From: Planctomycetaceae bacterium
Lineage (GTDB): Bacteria; Planctomycetota; Planctomycetia; Planctomycetales; Planctomycetaceae
Length of the DNA stretch: 5,874 nt
Assembly (NCBI GenBank): GCA_020426085.1
Contig: JAGQQP010000289.1
Location: 1-5,874, forward strand
Direction of reading: 5' to 3'
Both the position numbers and the translations under genes were made by a program. Under the pieces are notes generated by a model. It did no database searches, was not told the DNA's origin, and was given only the letters and a program-made list of their open reading frames with translations. Position 1 is the first letter of the stretch. Each line of letters starts with the position of its first letter. Below, piece after piece: positions 1 through 5,735 of this stretch.

Positions 1-118
1 CCATTTCAAAACATTTTTTCATCAACGTTTTTCTGGAAAAGGATCGCATATCTTCCCAGGACAACCCGGGTCCCTTAAAATCAAGAGAGGCCTGCATAAA
101 ATCTGGTGTCTGAGACAT
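1..118 (-). CDS. Possible divergent gene, 5' part only (unknown product)
   Basis: An open frame runs on the minus strand from an ATG at 118-116 to the window edge (39 codons, no stop). It begins MSQTPDFMQASLDFKG and continues with a Trp-Glu-Asp stretch and a basic SRKTLMKK segment at about residues 28-35. The basic patch followed by Cys-Phe could lead into an export signal or membrane segment, but the window ends before this shows. I do not recognise the family. There is no Shine-Dalgarno sequence before the 118 start; internal ATGs at codon 8 and codon 24 are alternatives. The start lies only 49 bases from the start of the plus-strand cytochrome gene, so if both are real they are divergently transcribed and their promoters must overlap. 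Thirty-nine open codons is weak evidence, and two plus-strand frames are also open over much of this stretch. Confidence 0.4.
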   Translation of the reverse strand, partial: MSQTPDFMQASLDFKGPGLSWEDMRSFSRKTLMKKCFEM

Positions 119-155
119 CGTTTTTTCAGGATTTACTGTGACCCGATTACTGGAC

Positions 156-161
156 GAGGAG
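156..161 (+). promoter_or_regulatory. Ribosome binding site that sets the cytochrome start
   Basis: GAGGAG lies six bases before the ATG at 168. This is the usual Shine-Dalgarno sequence and spacing. It favours 168 over the in-frame GTG at 138, which has no such site and would put ten mostly polar or charged residues before the hydrophobic export signal. Confidence 0.75.
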
Positions 162-167
162 TGCGCA

Positions 168-677
168 ATGAGAACGATTCTACTGATCATCGTATTAGGG
201 CTTTTTTTCACAGGTTCGGAAAACCAGAAAGAGGCTTCTCCTCTCTTGTCATCTCAAGTGTCTGATCTGCATGCGGCAAAACCACCAGCCAAAAAGAACG
301 CAACGCAGGAAAAGATTTCACAATTCATGCGGACCAAGCTGGACAGTTCTAAACTGGTCCTGGAAGGACTGGTTGTGGAAGACTTTGAGTTGATCCAGAA
401 GGGGACTCAAAAAATGATCGATATGAGCAATGCCACGGAATGGCAACTTGTCGAAGGTCCGATCTTTGCACAGCAGAGTTCTGAATTTCGTAATGCAGCT
501 AAAGATGTATTAAATTATGCGAAGAAAAAAAATATCGACGGTGCTTCCCTCAGCTATCTGCATCTCACCATGACCTGTATCGCTTGTCATAAGCAGATCA
601 AAAAATCTGCTGTTGTCATGAATGAGCTCATCCCCCCCGAGCAGGTTCTGGTAAATCTCAAGTCAGAGAAAAAATAA
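168..677 (+). CDS. Exported class-II-like cytochrome c (c556/c' type), C-terminal heme motif
   Basis: A 169-residue protein, probably a periplasmic electron carrier. Residues 1-16 are a short hydrophobic signal peptide (MRTILLIIVLGLFF), with likely cleavage near residues 16-18; there is no lipobox Cys. A low-complexity Lys/Ala/Pro linker follows to about residue 48, then a mostly helical domain. A single heme-attachment motif CIACH sits at residues 137-141. One CxxCH close to the C-terminus after predicted helices is the arrangement of class II cytochromes c, and Met54 at the start of the helical domain (QFMRTKL) could be the sixth iron ligand, as in c556. The Met ligand is inference. The start at 168 is chosen for its GAGGAG site; a GTG at 138 would add ten residues. 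The stop is separated from the next ATG by one base, so this gene and the ligase are almost certainly one transcript. Similar small cytochromes are common in planctomycetes; the redox partner cannot be told from here. Confidence 0.82.
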   Translation: MRTILLIIVLGLFFTGSENQKEASPLLSSQVSDLHAAKPPAKKNATQEKISQFMRTKLDSSKLVLEGLVVEDFELIQKGTQKMIDMSNATEWQLVEGPIFAQQSSEFRNAAKDVLNYAKKKNIDGASLSYLHLTMTCIACHKQIKKSAVVMNELIPPEQVLVNLKSEKK

Positions 678-678
678 G

Positions 679-2022
679 ATGCAACGCGAACTTCTTGAGA
701 AGCAGCTGCGGGAACAGAAAATTGAGCTGGTACGCGCCATTTATGCCGGCCCTGATGGAATCAACCGCGGCAAGGCCTTTCGCCCGAGTGATCTGGATGC
801 AGTCCTGGAAAGTGGCATTGGTCTGACCCAAGCCCAGATGTCAGTGACCGTCTTCGATCATCTCTCACCTTTGAGTCACTATCAACCGGTGGGGGAAGTC
901 CGCATCTGTCCCGATATCAGCACGTTCCAGGTTCTGCCTTATCTGCCGGGTCATGCGCGAATGCTGGCGGATGTGAAAACACTGCAGGGTGCTGACTGGG
1001 AACTCTGCCCGCGCAGCCTGCTCAAAGACTTTCTCCGCAAGCTATTTAAGCAGGGGATGCAGATTCAGGCTGCCTTTGAAAATGAATTCACACTGCTGGA
1101 GAAAACAGAAGCAGGTTGGGAACCGGTCGACCAGTTGAACTGTTTCAGTTCTGCTGCGATGGATCTGGCCAGTCCGTTTATTCTGCCGCTGATTTCTGCA
1201 CTGGAGCAGCAGGGAATCAAAGTGGAAAAATATTACCCCGAAGCGGGCCCGGGGCAGCAGGAAATTCCGGTACAGCATCAGGCCGGTTTACAAGCAGCCG
1301 ATCAACAGGTGGTCTTCAAAGAGACCGTTCGAGGAGTCGCGCTGGCGAACGGGTATCGCGTCTCTTTTATGCCTAAAATTTCTCCCGCCTTTGCCGGTAA
1401 TGGATGTCATATACATTTCAGTCTGTGGGATGAAAACCAGAACCTGTTCTATGATCCGAAGGGGGAATTTAATCTCTCCAAAACTGCGCTTCATTTTATG
1501 GGAGGCATTCTCAAGCATCTGCCCGCATTGATGGCATTTACCGCTCCTACCACAAATTCTTATCGTCGTTTTGTAGAGCGCTGCTGGAGTTCAAGCTATA
1601 CCTGCTGGGGCCCCGATAACCGTGAAGCGACGGTCCGCGCTGCATCCGGATTCCAGGGACAGGAGGCAGCCACCGTCAATCTGGAATACCGTCCGTGCGA
1701 CCCCACCTGCAATCCTTATCTGGCGCTTTCAGCGCTGATCTGTGCCGGTCTGGATGGAATTGAGAACCAGTTCGAACCAGGTGACCCCGTCCTGACCGAC
1801 CCGGCTCTGCTGACTGCGGAAGAACGACGATCATTGAATATGAACGCTTATCCTCTCGATCTGGAAGCTGCGCTGTCGGCGCTTGAACAGAATTCCGTGC
1901 TGCGGTCAGGATTTGGAGAAAGCCGGATCACTGACTTTCTCACGATGAAACGGGCAGAAATCAGAATGATTGATTCCCTGGAAGATGATGGCGAGCGCCT
2001 GGCCTATGAGTTTCGATTTTAA
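679..2022 (+). CDS. Glutamine-synthetase-superfamily ligase, probable gamma-glutamyl-amine ligase
   Basis: A 447-residue cytoplasmic enzyme covering the full length of the GlnA/PuuA fold. By-eye alignment to enterobacterial GlnA finds the metal and nucleotide residues: ENEF (E134, E136), EAGPGQQE (E188, E195), NGCHIH (H244), NSYRR (R297), NREATVR (R315, R320) and EYR (E336, R338), then DPTCNPYLALSA. Such enzymes use ATP to join the glutamate gamma-carboxyl to an amine. Trp303 (ERCWSSS) falls where GlnA has catalytic Glu327 of the ammonia site, the N-terminal DGSS motif around Asp50 is missing, and no adenylylation Tyr motif (NLYD) is visible. These features fit PuuA-like or other GS-like ligases acting on a polyamine or other amine better than glutamine synthesis; the substrate is unknown. 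The ATG lies one base after the cytochrome stop. The site before it is only a weak purine run in the end of the previous gene, which suggests translational coupling. No frameshift or truncation is seen. Confidence 0.88.
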   Translation: MQRELLEKQLREQKIELVRAIYAGPDGINRGKAFRPSDLDAVLESGIGLTQAQMSVTVFDHLSPLSHYQPVGEVRICPDISTFQVLPYLPGHARMLADVKTLQGADWELCPRSLLKDFLRKLFKQGMQIQAAFENEFTLLEKTEAGWEPVDQLNCFSSAAMDLASPFILPLISALEQQGIKVEKYYPEAGPGQQEIPVQHQAGLQAADQQVVFKETVRGVALANGYRVSFMPKISPAFAGNGCHIHFSLWDENQNLFYDPKGEFNLSKTALHFMGGILKHLPALMAFTAPTTNSYRRFVERCWSSSYTCWGPDNREATVRAASGFQGQEAATVNLEYRPCDPTCNPYLALSALICAGLDGIENQFEPGDPVLTDPALLTAEERRSLNMNAYPLDLEAALSALEQNSVLRSGFGESRITDFLTMKRAEIRMIDSLEDDGERLAYEFRF

Positions 2023-2052
2023 GCATTGAACAGTAGAATCTGATTGCCGGCT

Positions 2053-2076
2053 ATGGGGGAAACTACCCCATTTTTT
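2053..2076 (+). terminator. Intrinsic terminator after the ligase gene
   Basis: ATGGGG (2053-2058) pairs with CCCCAT (2066-2071) around a seven-base loop, and a run of T follows directly to 2076. It starts 31 bases after the ligase stop and separates the cytochrome-ligase unit from the regulator promoter. Confidence 0.75.
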
Positions 2077-2082
2077 CCGATC

Positions 2083-2093
2083 TGGTATCACAA
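2083..2093. promoter_or_regulatory. Candidate FadR-type GntR operator
   Basis: TGGTATCACAA matches the FadR-subfamily consensus TNGTNNNACNA at all six fixed positions and is one base off the symmetric TGGTNNNACCA. It ends four bases before the -35 of the regulator gene, centred near -45 relative to the expected start of transcription. The gene that follows encodes a FadR-type regulator, so autoregulation is the simplest reading. The consensus is known for the family; binding here is inference. A match this loose is expected about once by chance in the whole window, but only about 0.04 times in this 164-base gap. Confidence 0.5.
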
Positions 2094-2097
2094 TGAT

Positions 2098-2126
2098 TTT
2101 ACATCAAATCAACAACCGCTTATTAT
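2098..2126 (+). promoter_or_regulatory. Sigma-70-type promoter of the GntR regulator
   Basis: TTTACA (2098-2103) and TATTAT (2121-2126) each match the housekeeping consensus at five of six bases and are exactly 17 bases apart. Transcription would start near 2133, about 54 bases before the first ATG. The promoter is AT-rich and lies downstream of the terminator, so the regulator is likely transcribed independently of the ligase. Confidence 0.6.
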
Positions 2127-2186
2127 TTAATTGAACTTTATATATCTGCTGCAAGCCTCTTCCAGTAATACTTACCCGTTTTCCTG

Positions 2187-2936
2187 ATGCAGGTCACTAT
2201 GCCAGAATTCTCCTCTACAGTCTCACAAAATACGTTCTTTCCTTCATCTCCCCAGAGCAGTCAAGTTGCAGAAAAGATCTGTAAACAAATCCAAAAGGAG
2301 AAACTCACACCCGGAACTTTTCTGGGAACCGTTCAAAGTCTGACGGATCAATATGGGGTTTCACGCTCTGTCATCAGGGAAGCAGTCGGATCACTACGTG
2401 GACTTGGCATTGTCACCGGACGTCCTAAGGTTGGGATATCGGTCGCCCAGGGAGATATTGGTTCAATCCTGCAGAAAGTTCTGATCCCCCAGATGTCGCA
2501 ACACAAAGGCTGGCTGGAAATCGCCCGCTTTCGCGTTGTGATTGAAATCGGTTCGATGCCCCTTGTACTGGAGAACATCAAACCGCATCAACTGGACCAT
2601 CTGCAGGAACTTATTTCAGAACAGTCCGAACTTGTCGAGAACCAGAACCTGGATCCCGAGTTTCGGCTGAAAGAATTTTCACAGAAAGACATGCTGTTTC
2701 ACGAAATTCTTCTGACTGCTGCCGACCAGAGTCTGATTTCCCAGTTTCATCAAGTCGTCATGAATTATTTTCAGCAGGGAATTCACCACTTCCCACCTCC
2801 CACCCGACTGTTTGTGGAAGACCATCAGCAGATCGTTGATGCCATCAAAGCCCGGGATCCCATCCTGGCAGTAGAACGAATGACCCGGCATCTGCAACCG
2901 GTTCTCGCCATGATCAGCTCCCTTAGAGTACATTAA
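2187..2936 (+). CDS. GntR-family transcriptional regulator, FadR/FCD subfamily
   Basis: A 249-residue dimeric DNA-binding regulator. Residues 24-86 form the GntR winged helix: VAEKICKQIQKEKLTPG, then YGVSRSVIREAVGSLRGLG, the recognition-helix region typical of the family, and a wing ending in GISV. Residues 108-240 form the all-helical FCD ligand domain. Its usual metal-binding set is present: D168 and H172 (KDMLFHEIL), H213 (EDHQQIVDAI) and H235 (TRHLQPV). FCD regulators commonly sense sugar acids or other organic acids; the effector here is unknown. The N-terminus before the HTH is long and polar (Ser/Gln/Pro). Two starts are possible: ATG at 2187, with no clear Shine-Dalgarno, and ATG at 2199, with AGG five bases upstream. 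The protein differs by four residues, and 2199 may be the true start. A good promoter and a FadR-type operator precede it. The glycosidase-like gene begins 75 bases after its stop and is a plausible target. Confidence 0.9.
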   Translation: MQVTMPEFSSTVSQNTFFPSSPQSSQVAEKICKQIQKEKLTPGTFLGTVQSLTDQYGVSRSVIREAVGSLRGLGIVTGRPKVGISVAQGDIGSILQKVLIPQMSQHKGWLEIARFRVVIEIGSMPLVLENIKPHQLDHLQELISEQSELVENQNLDPEFRLKEFSQKDMLFHEILLTAADQSLISQFHQVVMNYFQQGIHHFPPPTRLFVEDHQQIVDAIKARDPILAVERMTRHLQPVLAMISSLRVH

Positions 2937-2937
2937 A

Positions 2938-2964
2938 AGAAACCCCGTTTCTCAACCTGAAAAC
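2938..2964 (+). other. Two overlapping, mutually exclusive small hairpins between regulator and propeller gene
   Basis: AGAAAC (2938-2943) can pair with GTTTCT (2947-2952) around a three-base loop. The same GTTTCTCA arm (2947-2954) can instead pair with TGAAAAC (2958-2964), leaving one bulged base. A direct repeat CCTGAAA occurs at 2956-2962 and 2969-2975. Neither hairpin has a T tract on the plus strand, so this is not a standard terminator. The stems are short and may be chance. Confidence 0.25.
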
Positions 2965-3011
2965 ACTGCCTGAAACAGAAGCGCGCCTTTCATAGAAACA
3001 AGGTCAATTCC

Positions 3012-4430
3012 ATGAAATCAGTTCTGGCTGTTCCGATTCTGCTCTGTTCTTTGTCCCTGCAATGTCTGGCTGAAGACAATGTCCTCGATATTGGCATCAG
3101 GCGTGAACTCTTTGTAGATCGTTTTCTGATCGACGAACTCGACAATGTTGAATTGAAGCTGCATTCACCACAACTCATGCCCGCTGTGACTCCACCACGA
3201 CCTCACGGTCATTACGCCACTGTGCTCAAATCAGACAGGGGGTATCAGTTTTACTACCGCGGCGATACCAAACCTGGTAATCACTGGAAGAAAGGCTGGG
3301 AGCAGTATCACGAAGGAGAAGTTACCCTGTATGCAGAGAGCCCGGATGCGATCCACTGGTCACTGCCTCATCTCGGCATCTACCCGGATCATCCGGCATT
3401 TCCTGCAGGTAATGTTGTGTTGATGAACGAGTTTCTGGTCAATCACAACTTCACCCCGTTTATCGACACCCGCCCTGGTGTCCCTGAATCTGAAAAGTAC
3501 AAAGCACTGGGAGGACTGGCTTACCAGCCCAATCAGCATCTGGATGTCAAACAACGCCGCGGACCAGGGGGACTCAAAGCATTTACCTCTCCCGATGGCA
3601 TCCACTGGAAACCACTTCAAGAAAAGCCGGTCATTCCAGAAGAGTGGGGAAAATACTTTGACTCCCAGAACTACGCGTTCTGGTCTGAAAGCGAGCAGGC
3701 GTATGTCTGTTATTTTCGTCGTTTTATCAAAGGCTATCGTGGCATCGCCCGTACGACTTCACAGGATTTTATTCACTGGACACCTCTTGTCGAAATGCAG
3801 GCAAATTTACCGAACGAACACCTCTATACTGCCTGCACGCAACCATACTTTCGCGCCCCGCATATTTATTTTGCTCTGCCAACCCGGTTTATGGCCAAAC
3901 GGGGTGCAGCCACCGACATTCTGTTTATGAGTGCCCGTGGCAGTGCACAATTTGACCGCGAGTTCACAGAGTCTTATATCCGCCCGGGAATCGGCCAGGA
4001 TGGCTGGGCGAACCGGGCCAACTATGCTGCGATCGGCATTCATCAGACCGGCCCTGCAGAGATGTCATTTTTTCTCACAGGTGGTCGGCGTTATGTGACT
4101 CGACTGGATGGAATCGCATCCGTTAATGCGTCTCTCACCGGGGGGACGCTGTTGACGAAACCAATCAGGTTCTCTGGTAATGAACTGGAAATCAACTATT
4201 CCACCAGTGCCGCCGGACAGATTCTGGTGGAACTACAGGACTCGACAGGAAAACCGCTTCCGGGCTTTACACTGGAAGATTGCGAACCGATTTATGGTGA
4301 TCACATCGCCCGCATCGTGAAATGGAAACAGGGCTCCGATGTTTCCAGTCTGGCGGGCCAACCGGTCCGACTTCGCTTTGACATGCAGGACGCCGACCTG
4401 TATGCATTGAAGTTCAATCTTCGCAGATAA
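3012..4430 (+). CDS. Exported five-bladed beta-propeller, glycoside-hydrolase-like (GH32/43-like fold)
   Basis: A 472-residue secreted or periplasmic protein. Residues 1-20 are a signal peptide with likely cleavage after CLA; Cys18 is not in a lipobox. The mature start RRELFVDRFLIDEL and later NFTPFIDTRPG resemble a planctomycete group of propeller proteins related to GH32/GH43-type domains. A blade motif recurs three times: SPDAIHWSLP (about 110-119), SPDGIHWKPL (193-202) and SQDFIHWTPL (250-259), as in propeller glycosidases. Asp36 and Asp152 are possible active-site acids, but this is a guess; activity and substrate are unknown. Residues 375-472 are a C-terminal beta-sandwich-like module with GRIxVEL-like strands (GQILVELQDSTGKPLPGF) and a DADLYALKF ending, common in this group. 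AAGG at 3000-3003, eight bases before the ATG, is the ribosome site. Two in-frame TAA stops lie in tandem at 4428-4433. The gene follows the GntR regulator by 75 bases and may be co-transcribed with it or controlled by it. Confidence 0.75.
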   Translation: MKSVLAVPILLCSLSLQCLAEDNVLDIGIRRELFVDRFLIDELDNVELKLHSPQLMPAVTPPRPHGHYATVLKSDRGYQFYYRGDTKPGNHWKKGWEQYHEGEVTLYAESPDAIHWSLPHLGIYPDHPAFPAGNVVLMNEFLVNHNFTPFIDTRPGVPESEKYKALGGLAYQPNQHLDVKQRRGPGGLKAFTSPDGIHWKPLQEKPVIPEEWGKYFDSQNYAFWSESEQAYVCYFRRFIKGYRGIARTTSQDFIHWTPLVEMQANLPNEHLYTACTQPYFRAPHIYFALPTRFMAKRGAATDILFMSARGSAQFDREFTESYIRPGIGQDGWANRANYAAIGIHQTGPAEMSFFLTGGRRYVTRLDGIASVNASLTGGTLLTKPIRFSGNELEINYSTSAAGQILVELQDSTGKPLPGFTLEDCEPIYGDHIARIVKWKQGSDVSSLAGQPVRLRFDMQDADLYALKFNLRR

Positions 4431-4545
4431 TAATTTCACCGGGATCAATTCGACAAAAAGCGGAATTGCTGGCCTCATTCGGTTTTGAGCAATATCCTGA
4501 GTCGGTATGCTTTAAGCGTGATACGATTTTTCGCTTTTACGTTTT

Positions 4546-4550
4546 AAGGA
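4546..4550 (+). promoter_or_regulatory. Strong ribosome binding site of the repeat lipoprotein
   Basis: AAGGA lies seven bases before the ATG at 4558 and fixes the start. It follows three back-to-back 8-base units of the form CG-plus-T-run (4524-4531, 4532-4539, 4540-4547). In the 127-base gap after the propeller gene I see no convincing promoter; TTGAGC at 4485-4490 has no good -10 at a normal distance. Confidence 0.7.
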
Positions 4551-4557
4551 TACCGCT

Positions 4558-5685
4558 ATGAATCCGTTTCGGGACATGTCCCTTTTCGTTTTATCACTTT
4601 TACTGATTTCGGGATGTGCCGAAAAACCTGCTCCAAACGAACCGGCATCCAGCCAGATCTCCGAAGCAGAGCAGTCAAATCCAGCGCCTGAAGAGACTGT
4701 TCCTGAAAGTGAAATAAAACTCGCGGAAGCCCTGAAAACATCTGGAGCGAAACTGAAACAGGACCAGACCGGTTATGTCATTGAAGTCGATTTCCGAGGT
4801 ACAAAAATCGATGATGCAGCCCTGAAAGATATCGCAGGCTTATCCCGTCTCCGCTCCCTGCTGTTAAACGAAACCCCCATCACTGATGCCGCCCTCGAAC
4901 CGGTGGGAAAAGTGGCGACACTGGAAAACCTGGATTTGCGAAACTGTTCTCTGAATAACAAAGCCATTTCTTATCTGACAGGTCTTTCAAAGCTCAAAGC
5001 ACTGCGTCTGTCTGGCAACTCGGATATCGATGACGACGCCATGGCAGATATTAACAAGTTAACCAACCTGAAAGCATTGATGCTCGATTTTCTCTGGGTC
5101 AGTGGCGATGGCCTGACTCAAATGAAAGATCTGAAGAATCTGGAAGAACTCTATCTGGCAAAAACGCTGGTTGATGATGAAGGACTGGCAACCCTCACCC
5201 AGTTCCCCAAACTGAAGAAGACACGACTCTCACAGAACCAGATCTCGGATGAGGGACTGGCTGTACTGGCACAGATTCCGCAGTTGGAAGAGCTCGATCT
5301 AAGTGAAAACAGCCTGCTCTCTGATGCCGGAATGAAACATCTGTCCGGGCTGGGAGAACTGAAGAAGCTCAATCTCTGGCGGGTCGGTCTGACCGATGAT
5401 GGCGTTGAACCTTTAAAGGGACTGACCAGCCTGGAATGGCTGAACCTGGATAATACCCGTTTGACCAATGCCGGTCTGAAGTATCTCAAAGATATGCAGA
5501 AACTGGAATTCCTGCACCTCGGATCGACGGCAGTTTCTGATGAAGGATTGAAAGATCTCGAAGGGCTTACCAGTCTCAAAGATTTGAAACTGACTCGAAC
5601 GGCGGTCACCGAAAAAGGGGTTGCTGAATTGAAGAAGAAACTGCCGAATACGGAAATTCAGCTGAAGTACATCGAAGGCCAGTAA
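4558..5685 (+). CDS. Leucine-rich-repeat lipoprotein
   Basis: A 375-residue membrane-anchored protein. Residues 1-20 are a lipoprotein signal peptide ending in LISGC, with Cys20 as the lipidation site. The next residue is Ala, not Asp, so outer-membrane sorting is expected by the E. coli rule. Residues 21-50 are a Pro/Glu/Ser-rich linker. From about residue 72 to the end there are about 12 repeats of 24-25 residues with the pattern LxxLxLxxTxitDxGLxxLxxLxx, for example LEELYLAKTLVDDEGLATL. This is the short bacterial LRR type abundant in planctomycetes, expected to form a curved solenoid for protein binding. No enzymatic domain is present, and the partner is unknown. The last unit ends in a KKKLPNTEIQL cap, a common end of these arrays. 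The start is set by AAGGA at 4546. Its own leader suggests a separate transcript, but read-through from the propeller gene is possible, since no clear terminator lies between them. Confidence 0.85.
   Translation: MNPFRDMSLFVLSLLLISGCAEKPAPNEPASSQISEAEQSNPAPEETVPESEIKLAEALKTSGAKLKQDQTGYVIEVDFRGTKIDDAALKDIAGLSRLRSLLLNETPITDAALEPVGKVATLENLDLRNCSLNNKAISYLTGLSKLKALRLSGNSDIDDDAMADINKLTNLKALMLDFLWVSGDGLTQMKDLKNLEELYLAKTLVDDEGLATLTQFPKLKKTRLSQNQISDEGLAVLAQIPQLEELDLSENSLLSDAGMKHLSGLGELKKLNLWRVGLTDDGVEPLKGLTSLEWLNLDNTRLTNAGLKYLKDMQKLEFLHLGSTAVSDEGLKDLEGLTSLKDLKLTRTAVTEKGVAELKKKLPNTEIQLKYIEGQ
4771..5640 (+). repeat. About 12 coding leucine-rich repeats (72-75 base period)
   Basis: The coding sequence shows a repeating unit of 24-25 codons across residues 72 to 361. 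The units are clearly related as protein but diverged as DNA, with no long identical stretches. This points to an old array rather than a recent tandem expansion. Units with one extra residue occur at about residues 143-167 (LSGNSDIDDDAM) and 240-264 (SENSLLSDAGM). Confidence 0.75.
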
Positions 5686-5716
5686 GTCCGGCTCACCCAG
5701 TGCTGAGGAGCCGGAC
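5686..5716. terminator. Probable shared terminator hairpin between convergent genes
   Basis: GTCCGGCTC (5686-5694) pairs perfectly with GAGCCGGAC (5708-5716) around a 13-base loop. It begins directly after the lipoprotein stop and ends 19 bases before the stop of the convergent oxidoreductase gene. The GC-rich 9-bp stem could serve both directions. Neither side has a T run, so it may act as a weak or Rho-assisted terminator or as a 3'-end stabiliser. Confidence 0.55.
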
Positions 5717-5735
5717 ATTACCGATGGTCTTCAGA

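Noticed and set aside
138..167. GTG at 138 as the cytochrome start
   Set aside because: The ten extra residues include charged ones that would spoil the signal peptide. The GAGGAG site at 156-161 points to the ATG at 168.
2..265. A long plus-strand frame from the left edge across the cytochrome start
   Set aside because: It overlaps the signal peptide and linker of the cytochrome in a different frame. It has no recognisable motif, and its product is a basic, low-quality sequence.
679..2022. Calling the ligase a housekeeping glutamine synthetase (glnA)
   Set aside because: The ammonia-site Glu is replaced by Trp, and neither the DGSS motif nor the adenylylation motif is visible, so glutamine synthesis is not supported.
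3478..3930. A 150-codon plus-strand open frame inside the propeller gene
   Set aside because: It lies in another frame of a well-supported coding region. Its composition is unlike a folded protein, and it has no signal or motif.
4446..4468. CAATTC/GAATTG hairpin after the propeller gene as a terminator
   Set aside because: The stem is six AT-rich base pairs with an 11-base loop and no following T run, so it is too weak to call.
5151..5609. A 152-codon minus-strand open frame opposite the leucine-rich repeats
   Set aside because: It is a mirror of the repeat codons, rich in Ser, Arg and Phe, with no domain and no ribosome site. The plus-strand repeat protein explains the stretch.
4771..5640. 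The 72-75 base periodicity as a CRISPR-like or tandem DNA repeat
   Set aside because: The units differ at the DNA level and encode in-frame leucine-rich repeats; there are no identical repeats with unique spacers.
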